From the NCBI GenBank assembly GCA_963799415.1, contig CAWCXI010000022.1, positions 1 to 64,000 on the forward strand: 64,000 nt of DNA, read 5' to 3'. This DNA is from JAMXLO01 sp963799415. Its GTDB lineage: Bacteria > Pseudomonadota > Alphaproteobacteria > Acetobacterales > Acetobacteraceae. The notes beneath the pieces were generated by a model, which saw nothing but the letters and a program-made list of their open reading frames with translations, had not been told where the DNA came from and did no database searches. Both the position numbers and the translations under genes were made by a program. The number at the start of each line of letters is the position of its first letter. Position 1 is the stretch's first letter. Shown here piece after piece: positions 44,110 through 53,356 of this stretch.

Positions 44110-44832
44110 ATGCATAACCATTTGGAGGTCTTTACGGCCATCGGGCTCGGTCTAGGGTTGGCGGTCGCGGCCGTCCAAGGCGTGGCCGCGCAACAAGACC
44201 CGGTGACAGCGATCGACATCGCGCTCGAACCCGACGCGACGATGATTCAGCATGCGATGGCCGCCAACGCTCGCCTGCTGAAGTCTTTCCCGAAGGGGTT
44301 TACTCTGGATGAGACGCACCACCCCCACATCTCTATGTTGCAGCAGTTCGTCCGCACGGACGACCTCGACAAGGTATTTGCGGCGGCGAACGCGGTTATG
44401 GCCAAAGAGAAGCCCACGGCATGGACGCTGAAGGGGTTCAAGTATTACTACATCCCCTCTCCGCCTATCGGCCTCGCGGGAATCGTAGTCGAACCGACTG
44501 AAGACCTGCATCGGCTGCAAGATGAACTCATCACAGCCGTCGCGCCCTACACCGTGAAGACCGGCACCCCGGCGGCGTTCTTCAGCGAGGAGGGCGGACG
44601 CGACATTCAAAAGTTTCTCATCGACTACATCGCCAATTTCGTCACAGACGCGGCAGGCAAACGATTCAATCCTCACGTGACGATCGGCGTCGGAACGGAG
44701 GAATATCTTAACAAGATGTTGGCTGAGCCATTCGCTTCGTTCACGTTCTCGGCGGCTGGCGCATCGGTCTATCAGCTTGGCAGCTTTGGCACGGCTCGGA
44801 AGGAACTCAGGGCGTTAGCCGTGACACCCTGA
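44110..44832 (+). CDS. secreted 2H-phosphoesterase-like protein (2'-5' RNA ligase family)
   Basis: 240-residue protein with an N-terminal signal (EVFTAIGLGLGLAVAAVQGV, cut near AAQQ). Two His-x-Ser/Thr motifs are at the expected spacing: THHPHISMLQQFVRTDDLDK near residue 78 and FNPHVTIGVGTEEYLNKMLA near residue 196. These are the signature of the 2H superfamily (ThpR, CNPase, AKAP). The family is normally cytoplasmic and acts on RNA or nucleotide cyclic phosphates; an exported version suggests another phosphodiester, for instance extracellular RNA fragments. ATG 44110 follows GGGAGGA. Divergent from the HAD gene. Confidence 0.8.
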   Translation: MHNHLEVFTAIGLGLGLAVAAVQGVAAQQDPVTAIDIALEPDATMIQHAMAANARLLKSFPKGFTLDETHHPHISMLQQFVRTDDLDKVFAAANAVMAKEKPTAWTLKGFKYYYIPSPPIGLAGIVVEPTEDLHRLQDELITAVAPYTVKTGTPAAFFSEEGGRDIQKFLIDYIANFVTDAAGKRFNPHVTIGVGTEEYLNKMLAEPFASFTFSAAGASVYQLGSFGTARKELRALAVTP

Positions 44833-45344
44833 GGCAGGCGATTTTGCGTGTTTTCCGTCGTCTGTTATTCTTGATTTAAGCATTCGGCTCCGTGAATTTA
44901 ACTCCATCAGAGCAACCGAATACCATCGCCGTTTGACCTGTAGGACCTGGTGCAGAACTTGATTTATGCACCTGCGGTGAGGACGACCTGGTACAGTCGA
45001 TCGCAGCCCGAGGTCGGCCAAGGTCCTCTTTCCGGAAGTCGCCCGTGGCGAGCGAATGGTGCATCTGGGTCGCGATCGGTCATCGGATTGGGCGACTGGT
45101 GGCTGTAGTTCATCGCCGAGCTCCCGCCCAGATATCTGATCGAGGTCGCGCTCAAGACGTTATTGCTCAGCGGCCTTGAAGATAGCAGGACTAACGGCCA
45201 TCTCCTGTTGCCATGGGCTGCCAAACCCACCTGCACATGCTTGCCGCTTCCGCCGCCCACGAAAGCTTGCCGTCTGCGAGATTATCTCACCCGCTGGGAA
45301 ATCGTCTCGTGTACTGTCTCCTGAGACGACTATGCGACGCGGCT
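44833..45344. other. no recognisable gene (512 bases)
   Basis: Open frames are short and show no family pattern. Two CTTGATTTA matches at 44870-44878 and 44958-44968 resemble the one at 41936. The stretch could be remnant DNA at the edge of the accessory block; neither a transposase fragment nor an attachment site can be shown. Confidence 0.4.
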
Positions 45345-46162
45345 TCAGCTCTTGCCGGCGTAGCTCTTCGCCATCCCCTCACCCGGCTCGGCCTGCGGTC
45401 CGAACGGCATGATCGGATAGCGCAGCCCGGCCTTCGACAGACCTTGCAACCCGGTCACCGCGCGCTGCAGGTCGGCGGGCGGGCAGGCCATCAGCATCTC
45501 GTCATCCGCCACACCGCCGTAGCGGCGTTCGGCATAGCACGGGATCGACAGCGATCACCTCGCGCGTCTTCAGCGCATGACCCCAACTGTCGGCGCAGGC
45601 GCTCTCGCCGGTGATCGAGAAGTCATAACGCCTGTAGCTACGCCACTGCAGGCCGTTGATGAACAGGATCATCTGCGCGGGATTGCCGTAGAACAGGCAG
45701 ATGTCCGGCGGATCGAGCCGTGCGGTGCGCAGCGGCGACACCACCATGCCGTGATAGCGCCCCGGCGGCACGCGCGGCATGCCGGCCTGGTGCGCTGCGG
45801 CGGCCTCGCGGTTCTCGAACCACACGCCCTCCATCTTGCGGCCCGAGGTGTAGATCTCGCCGGGCGCATCCAGGCCGATCACGCTGGAGCAGGACGAGAA
45901 CGACGGGATGTTCTCGGTGGTGATGCCGAGCGTGAAGCCGGCCATCCGCGCCTGCGTCACCAACTGGCAGGTGGAGAACGTCTTGCCGCTGCGGCGGCCG
46001 GCGCAGGCCGGGCACGTTCGCCATCGCGTCCAGGTCCTCGAACAGCTTCATGCCGATCGGGAAGGTGCGCAGGTGCAGGAGCTGGTTGAGCTGCTCCGCC
46101 AGCTCGGCGATGGCCTTGCCGTCGAGCGACGGGGCTTCGGCAATCGTTGGTGCATCGTTCAT
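45345..46162 (-). pseudogene. DUF169-family protein, two +1 frameshifts
   Basis: About 271 residues when repaired. The first frame is AEQLNQLLHLRTFPIGMKLF through VPGLRRP, the second (after one extra C near 46005) is KTFSTCQLVTQARMAGFTLG, SVIGLDAPGEIYTSG, PDICLFYGNPAQMILFING, and the third (after an extra G near 45553) is CYAERRYGGVADDEMLMACP to MAKSYAGKS. The conserved Cys positions and the GGVADDEM motif of DUF169 are all there. ATG 46162 after AGGAGG overlaps the presumed stop of the ABC permease ahead (ATGA), so DUF169 is the last gene of the exporter operon. Function unknown; some members bind metal or corrinoid-like ligands. Confidence 0.72.
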
Positions 46163-47317
46163 CGGTCGTGTCCTCCTGGACGCATGCGGCGATCGAAGCA
46201 CTCCAGCTCACCGCGCGCTCGCGTCACCGCGAACGCCGCGCTGCACGCGTGCAGCAGTCACCGCCGCGATCAGCGCCATCGGCCAGGCCTGGCCCAGCAC
46301 CACGCGCCAGCGGCATGTCCTGCAGGAACAGGCCGCGCGCGATCACCAGCATGTAGCGCACCGGATCGGCGCGGCTGACCAGCTCCGCGAGCGGCGGCAT
46401 GTTCTCGATCGGCGCGGCGTAGCCGGACAGCACGATCATCGGCGAGGCGAACACGAACACGCCCAGCATCGCCTGCTGCTGGGTGCGCGCGAACGACGAC
46501 AGCACCAGCCCGATGCCGACGCCGGCCAGCGTGTAGAGCAGCAGCATCGCCTCGAGCAGCAGCGAGGTCGCCGCGGAACGGCAGGCGGAACCACAGCAGC
46601 GCCGCGGCGATCACGATGTTCGCGTTGATCAGCCCGACGATGATGCCGGGCAGCGCCTTGCCGATCAGGATCTCCGCCGGCCGCAACGGCGTCACCAGCA
46701 ACTGCTCGAAGGTGCCGAGTTCACGCTCGCGCGCCAGCGACAGCGCGCTGATCAGCAGCGACATGATCAGCGACAGGATGCAGACGAGGCCGGGCAGGAT
46801 GAACCACGTGCTCTCCAGCGTCGGATTGAACCAGTCGCGGGTCAGCAGCACGAGCGGCGGGCTGCGGCCCGGATGCAGGTCCTGCGCGTAAGCTGCCGAC
46901 GATGGCGGCGGCGTAGCCCTGCGCCATCAGCGCCGAGTTCGAACGTCGGGCATCGAGCAGGAGCTGCGCCTGCGCGATGCGGCCGGCGAGCACGATCGGC
47001 GGAGAAATCCTGCGGCACATGCAGCACCACCGCGACCTGCTTCGCGTCGAGCGCGGCGCGCGCCTCGGCCGGCGACGCGAAGGATGCAACGACATCGAAC
47101 GCCGGCGAAGCAGCGAAGCGACGCACCAGTTCGGCCGATTGCGCGCCGGCATCGTCGTTCCAGATGCCGAGCGGCACGTGGTCACGTCGTAGGTCGCGGC
47201 GTAGGCGAACATCACCACCTGCACCAGCGGCGGCACCAGGATGACGACGCGGGTCTTCGGATCCTTCCAGAGCCCGACCAGCTCCTTGACGATCAGCGCG
47301 AGGATGCGGCGCAGCAT
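46159..47317 (-). pseudogene. ybhR: ABC-2 permease, YbhR-like, six frameshifts
   Basis: Second membrane subunit of a YbhFSR-type exporter, about 385 residues when repaired. ATG 47317 shares a base with the ybhS stop (TGATG). The pieces in order are: MLRRILALIVKELVGLWKDP and VVMFAYAATYDV; VPLGIWNDDAGAQSAELVRR; VLAGRIAQAQLLLDARRSNS; RDWFNPTLESTWFILPGLVC; SLLLEAMLLLYTLAG to ALAELVSRADPVRYML-type end; and LLHACSAAF. The first break is -1 (near 47180), the others +1 (near 47000, 46892, 46575, 46310, 46252). When repaired the stop is TGA 46161-46159, overlapping DUF169. All conserved residues persist, so decay is very recent or the breaks are sequence errors. Confidence 0.78.
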
Positions 47318-48450
47318 CAGTCGAGCCTGCGCCGCGTCACCGACCAGCGTCGCCGACACCGCGAGGATGGCGGCCACGCCGAGACCGGCCAGGTTCGGCA
47401 GCATCACCGCCCACACGTCGCCGGCCAGGAACAGCGTCTGCAGGATGGAGACCAGGTAGCGGGCCGGGACAGCGTAGGTGACAAGCTGCAGCCAGCGCGG
47501 CATCGCGGCGATGTCGAACAGCATGCCGGACAGCATCATCGCCGGCATCATCGTGGTGAGGAACGCCAGCTGCGAGGCAACGAACTGATTGCGCGCCAGC
47601 GTGGAGATGAACAGTCCGAGTCCGAGCGCGAAGATCAGGAACAGCGCCGCTGCCGCGGCGAGCGGGCCGACGCTGCCGCGATACGGCAGGCCGAACAGCG
47701 CGATCGCCAGTATCACCGAGCCGGCCATGCTGCCCATGCCGAGCACGAAGTAGCAGCCCAGCTTCGCCGGCGATCAGTTCGGCCATGCGCGCCGGCGAGG
47801 CGAGCATGCTCTCCATCGTGCCGCGCTCCCACTCGCGCGACACGATCAGCGCGGTCAGCAGCGTGCCGGTCATCGTCATCACCATGGCGATGATGCCGGG
47901 CACGATGAAGTCGGCGGACCGCAGTTCCGGATTGAACCAGTCGCGGTATTGCAGATCGATGCCGCCGGTCGATGCCAGGCGCTTCTCCGATGCCTGACCG
48001 GCCAGCCAGACCTGCAGCGCGCCGGCGACATAGCCTTCCAGCAGGCGCGCGGTGTTGGGGTCGGTGGCGTTCGACCACGAGCTGTGCCGGCGCCGGCCAG
48101 GATGCGGTACGGCTGGCGCGCTGGGAGAAGTCATCGCGCAGCGACCAGCATGCCGCGCACGCGGCCGTCGGATCATCGCTGCTTCGCCGTCGCGTGTGCT
48201 GAGCGCGCGCTGCGCCGACAGGTAGGGCGAGGCATCGATCGCCTGAAGCAGACCGCGCACGCTCTCTTCCGGCGCCTCGATCACCACGGCCAGCTTCATC
48301 TCGCTGGCGTCGAGCGAGATGCCGAAGCCGTTCACCACCAGCAGCACGACCGGCATGCAGGAACGCGATCAGGATCGCCGACGGATCGCGCAGGATCTGC
48401 TTGATCTCCTTGCGCACCAGCCCGCGCAGGCGCAGCAGGCTTGGGGTCAC
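47317..48450 (-). pseudogene. ybhS: ABC-2 permease, YbhS-like, six +1 frameshifts
   Basis: First membrane subunit of the exporter, about 375 residues when repaired. The GTG at 48450 overlaps the ybhF stop (GTGA). In order: LRGLVRKEIKQILRDPSAIL; MPVVLLVVNGFGISLDASEM; LRDDFSQRASR; DPNTARLLEGYVAGALQVWL and DWFNPELRSADFIVPGIIAM; LGCYFVLGMGSMAGSVILAI and AMPRWLQLVTYAVPARYLVS; then VTRRRLD and stop TGA 47319-47317. Every change is a single extra base (near 48359, 48161, 48141, 48075, 47768, 47340). Two of the extra bases follow or touch GCCGGC or GTC. Six membrane segments can be traced across the pieces. Confidence 0.78.
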
Positions 48451-50209
48451 GGCGCCTGCACCAGGGCGATGAAGGCGTCTTCCAGCGTCGGTTCGGGCAG
48501 GGCTTCGCGTGCGCACGCGCGCGCGCAGCGCGGCGGGCGTATCGACGGCGGCGAGCCTTCCCTGGTTGACGATGCCGAGCCGGTCGCAGTATTCCGCTTC
48601 GTCCATGAAGTGGCTGGTGACCAGGACGGTCACGCCGGCGTCCGCCAGCGTGCCGATGCGCGCCCAGAACTCGCGGCGCGTCAGCGGATCGACGCCGGAG
48701 GTGGGTTCGTCGAGGAACAGGATGTCCGGTCCGTGCAGCAGCGCGGCGGCGAGCGCCAGCCGCTGCTTCAGGCCGAGCGGCAGATTCGCCGGCGACGCTG
48801 GCGGCGGTCTGCGTCAGGTCGAAGCCGGTCGAGCGCCGCGTCGATCGCGCGGGTCTGCGCGGCGCGGCCGAGGCCGTAGACGCGCGCGAAGAAGCGCAGG
48901 TTCTCCAGCACCGACAGTTCGGCGTAGAGCGAGAAGCGCTGCGCCATGTAGCCGATGCGCGCGCGCGCTTCGGCGGGTGCGCGCAGCAGGTCGGCGCCGG
49001 CGACGCGTGCCTGGCCGCCGGAAGGGCGCAGCAGGCCGCACAGCATGCGGAAGATGGTGGACTTGCCGGCGCCGTTCGGGCCCAGCAGGCCGAAGATCTC
49101 GCCCCGACGCACCGCGAAGCTGACGTGGTCGACGGCGGTGAAGGCGCCGAAGCGGCGGACCAGGTCGGGGACGGTGATGGCAGTAGCGTCCCCTCCCCCC
49201 AAGCCCCTCCCGCGAGGGGAGGGGGAGGGCTGGCCGTGCTCCCCCTCCCCTTGCGGGAGGGGCGCGGGGGGAGGGGGCGCCAGAGCCGCAACGAACCCAT
49301 CCTCGAACCGCGGCGGCAGACGGCTCCAGCGCTTCGCCGCCAAGCTCCGCCGGGCCGGGCACCGCAACGCCCTGCCGCAGCACGATGCGCAGCGCGTCGC
49401 CTTCCACCACCGCGTCCAGCACCGCCGGCTGCGCCGTCGCCAGCCGCGCCGCAGCCCGCCGCTCTCCCGCCGGCACGCGCGAGGCGGAACACGCGTCCCT
49501 CGAGCGGCGCCAGGAACTCGGCCGGCGGTCCCTGCGCCAGCAGCCGGCCCTCATGCAGCAGCAGCACGTGGCCGCAGCGCGCGGCCTCGTCGAGATAGGC
49601 GGTGGCCCACACGACGGCCATGCCGTCCGCCCGGCCCTCTTCCAGCATCGCCGCCACGATCGCCCACAGGTCGCGCCGCGAAGCAGGATCGACGCCGACC
49701 GACGGTTCGTCGAGCAGCAGCAGCCGCGGCCGCGACAGCAGCGCACAGGCCAGGCCGAGCTTCTGCTTCATCCCGCCGGAAAGCTGACCGGCCAGACGCG
49801 CGGTGAATGGGCCGAGACCGGTGAAGCGCAGCAGCCGCGTCACGCGCTCGGCGCGCAGGGCAGCGGACATCGCATGCAGGTCGGCGAACAGGTCGAGGTT
49901 CTCGGCGACGCTCAGGTCCTCGTAGAGGCCGAAGCGCTGCGGCATGTAGCCGATCGCCGGATGCGCCAGCGCGGCATCGGTCGTCATGTCGTGGCCGAAT
50001 ACGCTGATGCGGCCGTTCGCGGGACGCAGCAGACCGGCAATTAGGCGCAGCAGCGTGGTCTTGCCGGCGCCATCCGGCCCGACCAGGCCGGTGATCATTC
50101 CTGGCTGGATCGTGGCCGACACACCGTCCAATGCGACATGCGGCGGAGTGCCGTGCACACCGGCGAACGCATGGCGCAGCGCCTCGATGACGACGACAGG
50201 CTCGGTCAT
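48447..50209 (-). pseudogene. ybhF: two-domain ABC ATPase, YbhF-like, five +1 frameshifts
   Basis: About 585 residues when repaired, with two nucleotide-binding domains. The first, intact in the opening frame, has Walker A VGPDGAGKTTLLRLIAGLL, signature LSGGMKQKLGLACALL and Walker B LLLLDEPSVGVDP. The second has LLGPNGAGKSTIFRMLCGLL, then LGLKQRLALAAALLHGPDIL and LFLDEPTSGVDPLTRREFW in the following frames; its signature has the degenerate LPLGLKQ form. Breaks are near 49478, 49308, 48822, 48790 and 48515, all one extra base. ATG 50209 overlaps the ybhG stop. A palindromic repeat at 49189-49278 lies in the linker between domains. With YbhG/S/R this forms a multidrug/Na+-type exporter. Confidence 0.8.
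49189..49278 (-). repeat. GC-rich palindromic element inside ybhF
   Basis: Minus-strand order is a CCCTCCCCCC lead, CCCTCCCGCAAGGGGAGG hairpin, CCCCTCGCGGGAGGGG hairpin, then GGGGGGAGGGG, matching copy 11754-11851 piece by piece with a different spacer. It encodes a Pro/Gly/Arg linker between the two ATPase domains and keeps that frame open. Confidence 0.75.
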
Positions 50210-51186
50210 TGGCCCACGGGCAGCAGAATCGTAACCGGCATGCCCTGGCGGATGCCGTCGTCAGGGTTCTCGACGCGGATGCGCAGCCGATAGACGAGCT
50301 GCGTGCGCAGTTCGGGAGTTTCCACCGTCTTCGGCGTGAACTCCGCGGCGGGTGAGACATAGCCGATGCGGCCACGATAGGCTCGGCTGACCCCATCGGC
50401 GGTCACAGTGACCTCGGTGCCCGGCGCGACGCGCGGCAGCATCGGCTCAGGGGCGAAGCTGCGCACCCACACCTCGTCGTCCAGTGCCATCGAGTAGACG
50501 TTTGCGGCGGGCAGCACCACGGTGCCCGGCTCGATGACCCGCGTCATGATCGTGCCGTTCGCCGGCGCGATCAGCCGTGTTCGCGCGAGCTGTGTGCGTG
50601 ACAGATCGACCGTGGCCTCGGCCGCCCGCAGCTGGGCACGTGCGGCGGCGATGTCCTCGGGGCGTGGTCCATTGACCGCCTCGGTGAGTGCGGCCTGCGT
50701 CTGGTCGAGCTTGGCGCGACCCGCATCGAGCGCCATGCGCGCGTCGTCAAGCAGCTGTCTGGTCGAGGCGTTGGTGGCGGCGAGGCTCTTTTGCCGCTCG
50801 AACGTCGCCTCGGCGTTGGCGAGCGAGGCCTGTGCGGCGGTCAGATTGGCGCGCGCCTGATCGATGTCTTCCGGCCGAGTGCCAGCCAGCAGGACATCGA
50901 GCTGCGCCCTGGCGGCATCGCGCCGCGCCGTGGCGAGATCGACGGCGCTTTGGTAGGTGGCCGGGTCGAGTTCGGCGATCGTCTCGCCCTGTTTCACCCG
51001 ATCGCCTTCGTTTTTCGTCATGGCGAGCACAGTGCCTTCGGCGTTGAACGAAAGGTCGACCTGGCGGATCTCCACGTTGCCGTACAGCGTGCCCGGGCGC
51101 GGCGTTGCGGTGAGTCGTTGCAGGGCCAGCCAGGCGACACCGCCGACAACGGCGGCTGCAATAACGGCAAAGGCGACACGTCTCAT
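50206..51186 (-). CDS. ybhG: HlyD-family periplasmic adaptor, YbhG-like
   Basis: 326-residue membrane-fusion protein, the only intact member of its operon. One N-terminal membrane anchor (VAFAVIAAAVVGGVAWLALQ), a first barrel-sandwich half GNVEIRQVDLSFNAEGTVLA, a long coiled coil rich in Ala/Arg/Gln (EDIDQARANLTAAQASLANA to EDIAAARAQLRAAEATVDLS), and the second half LARTRLIAPANGTIMTRVIE with the beta-barrel region after. The stop overlaps ybhF (ATGA). The adaptor would link the inner-membrane pump to a TolC-like channel. The coiled coil has the twice-repeated RPEDI pattern usual for YbhG/YhiI. Confidence 0.92.
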   Translation of the reverse strand: MRRVAFAVIAAAVVGGVAWLALQRLTATPRPGTLYGNVEIRQVDLSFNAEGTVLAMTKNEGDRVKQGETIAELDPATYQSAVDLATARRDAARAQLDVLLAGTRPEDIDQARANLTAAQASLANAEATFERQKSLAATNASTRQLLDDARMALDAGRAKLDQTQAALTEAVNGPRPEDIAAARAQLRAAEATVDLSRTQLARTRLIAPANGTIMTRVIEPGTVVLPAANVYSMALDDEVWVRSFAPEPMLPRVAPGTEVTVTADGVSRAYRGRIGYVSPAAEFTPKTVETPELRTQLVYRLRIRVENPDDGIRQGMPVTILLPVGQ

Positions 51187-51424
51187 ATGGCAGGGTCCTG
51201 GGCGGCGGCGTGAAGCAGACTAGCGCCGCGGCCAGTCGCCGCGTTGATCCAGGTCAGTCGCAGGATCGAATTCACCCGCATCACACCTCGGCACGCAGGT
51301 CGGTAGACGTATGGGGCCGTAAGCGCATGGCTTCGCGAAGCAAAAGCGCCTGCCAGTAACGGGATTGAAACCGCGTCAGTGCATATCACTGGTGCTCTCC
51401 CGCTTCCGTCTCGGGTCGCCTGTG

Positions 51425-51775
51425 ATGAGAGATATGGTCCTCAAGTATCCTGCCCGACCGCCGACCCCGGTCGAACGAGCGCTTTTGGTCGAGTGGCTTG
51501 CTGCCGCGGGCGATATTGCACTGGCCTACGTGAGCACTCGCGATCACGATGACCCGGCGCTGAAGGACCGGATTGTCATCGTCACAGACACCGCGAAGGG
51601 GCCGTCACACCTTGTCCACGCACCACTCGGTCGGAACATCTGGATGGTCTTCTCGACCGGTCGCAGAACCAAGGTGCAACGGTTCAAGTCCTTGAAGGCC
51701 GCCCTGAACTCGATCAGACCGGTTCTCAGTGAACCTCTGGCGACGGGCGGGGCGTTCGATTTCAGCCTGCACTGA
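51425..51775 (+). CDS. hypothetical protein (116 residues)
   Basis: Small soluble protein with alpha/beta composition: MVLKYPARPPTPVERALLVE, then WLAAAGDIALAYVSTRDHDD, RIVIVTDTAKGPSHLVHAPL, and RTKVQRFKSLKAALNSIRPV. No signal peptide or membrane segment. The ATG at 51425 is chosen over the frame opening at 51365 because MRDMVLKYP is a cleaner start; neither has a good ribosome site. It is convergent with the enolase-superfamily gene by 18 bases. I do not recognise a family. The 238 bases before it show nothing. Confidence 0.55.
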   Translation: MRDMVLKYPARPPTPVERALLVEWLAAAGDIALAYVSTRDHDDPALKDRIVIVTDTAKGPSHLVHAPLGRNIWMVFSTGRRTKVQRFKSLKAALNSIRPVLSEPLATGGAFDFSLH

Positions 51776-51793
51776 TCTCGCAGGCTTGCGCCG

Positions 51794-52888
51794 TCACCCC
51801 ACCCGATACGCCGCCACCGCCTTCTCGTCGAACTTCAGCCCCAGCCCGGGCTTGGTCGGCAGCACCAGTTGGCCCTTCTCGATCGCCGGTGTCTCCTCGT
51901 AGAGCTTCAGCATCCACGGCATGTATTCCACCGTCAGTCCGTTCGGCACCGCGGCGATCAGGTGCAGGTGCATCTCCGGCACCACGTGGCTCACCACTGG
52001 CAGGTTGAAAGCTTCCGCCATGCCAGCGACTTTCAGCCACGGCGTCACGCCGCCGACGCGGCACAGGTCGATCATCACGTAATCGACCGAGCGTGACTCG
52101 ATCATGTTGCGGAACGGCACGATGCCCCACACGTACTCGCCGCCGGCGATCGGCGTGGACAGCGCCGCATTGACGCGTGCCAGGCCCTGGTAGTCGTCGC
52201 AGGTGGTGACGTCCTCCAGCCAGAACAGCCCGACATCCGCCACGCGATGGCCAATGTCGATCGCCTGCTCGACCCGCCAGCGCTGGTTGATGTCGCACAT
52301 CAGCTTGATGTCCGGTCCGATCGCATCGCGTACCACGCGCACACGCCGCACCTCCTCGGCTGGCGACGGATTGCCCGGCAGCGCCATTTGCGTCTTCATC
52401 TCGATGAAGCCCTTGTCCACCAGCCGGCGTGCGGCGGTGGCGGCCTGCGCATCGGTCAGTCCGCGGCGCAGCGAGCCCGAGGCATAGGTGTTGACCCGGT
52501 CGCGCGCGCCGCCGAGCAGCTTCCACAGCGGCTGCTCCAGCGCCTTGCCCTTGATGTCCCACAGCGCGACGTCGATCGCCGAGACCGCCAGCGTGTAGAT
52601 GCCCGAGCCACAGGAATCGCCGGCCGCCGCGCGCAGCTTGCGCAGGATGGCCTCGATCCGCATGGGGTCCTCGCCGATCAGCAGCGCGCACAGCTCATCG
52701 ACCGCGGTGCGCAGCGTGCCGGTGAGCGCGCCGCCGTAGAAGGTGAGGCCGATGCCTTCGATGCCGGCATCGGTCTGGATGCGGAGGATGACGATCGGAC
52801 GCAGGCGCCCTGCCTCTTCCGGCATGTCCGCCAGCGGGTCGTCTTCCGGAATGCGCAGAATGGTGGTCTCGGTCCGGGTGATCTTCAT
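51794..52888 (-). CDS. mandelate racemase / muconate lactonizing enzyme-like (enolase superfamily)
   Basis: 364-residue enzyme. The capping domain (RTETTILRIPEDDP to LLGGARDRVNTYASG) precedes the TIM barrel. Metal ligands follow the enolase pattern: MCDINQRW (Asp at the second strand), WLEDVTTCDDY (Glu) and IAGGEYVWG (Glu). The catalytic Lys of KxK reads FIEMKTQMALPG with K-T-Q, so the second Lys is absent, and SHVVPEMHLHL supplies the last His of the MR branch. This fits an acid-sugar dehydratase or racemase of the MR type. ATG 52888 follows GGAGGAGATG. Substrate unknown; no sugar-catabolic neighbours. Confidence 0.9.
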   Translation of the reverse strand: MKITRTETTILRIPEDDPLADMPEEAGRLRPIVILRIQTDAGIEGIGLTFYGGALTGTLRTAVDELCALLIGEDPMRIEAILRKLRAAAGDSCGSGIYTLAVSAIDVALWDIKGKALEQPLWKLLGGARDRVNTYASGSLRRGLTDAQAATAARRLVDKGFIEMKTQMALPGNPSPAEEVRRVRVVRDAIGPDIKLMCDINQRWRVEQAIDIGHRVADVGLFWLEDVTTCDDYQGLARVNAALSTPIAGGEYVWGIVPFRNMIESRSVDYVMIDLCRVGGVTPWLKVAGMAEAFNLPVVSHVVPEMHLHLIAAVPNGLTVEYMPWMLKLYEETPAIEKGQLVLPTKPGLGLKFDEKAVAAYRVG

Positions 52889-52961
52889 CGTCATCTCCTC
52901 CGCGTGTTGCGGTGGAGGATAGCGGACGGGCCACAGGCTGATAAGCACGCCCGATTATCGG

Positions 52962-53356
52962 TCAGGCGACGAGCAGACCCAGGTGCTCGCGCATCGGCTC
53001 GAAATCCCTGTCATCATGCAACAGCATATGGTGCTGCTCGATGCAGTAGGTTCCGATGATCAAATCGGGCGTCTTGCGAATTGTGATGCCATTCGCTCGC
53101 AACGTTCGATAGTTGCGGGCTGCCTGGGCTGCGATGCGATGACATCGCCGAGCATCGGGACGATGTCAAATGCGCGCAAATCCCTCGCCAGACGCGCGGC
53201 GTGACGGTCGTCGCACGCACCACGCAGCACTTCCAGGAATACGATGTCGCCGACCAACAGAGGCTCCCGCCCGAATAGCGCGCGCAGCAATCTCACTTTT
53301 GCTGAAATAGCGTTGCGGAAATGTCCAATCCATATCGAACTGTCTACGGCAATCAA
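52962..53356 (-). pseudogene. vapC: VapC-like PIN-domain toxin, one -1 frameshift
   Basis: PIN-domain ribonuclease. The first frame reads MIAVDSSIWIGHFRNAISAK with the catalytic Asp, GDIVFLEVLRGACDDRHAAR with the Glu, and FDIVPMLGDVIAS. Near 53135 a base is missing, and the continuation AQAARNYRTLRANGITIRKT, then PDLIIGTYCIEQHHMLLHDD and EHLGLLVA, is in another frame. The last block carries the other acidic residues. ATG 53356 overlaps the antitoxin stop (ATGA), the usual VapBC arrangement. If the break is real, only the antitoxin is functional. Confidence 0.75.

Noticed and set aside
41936..44968. CTTGATTTATG copies as attachment sites of an island
   Set aside because: Eleven bases, AT-rich, with no integrase or tRNA at either end; too weak to claim.
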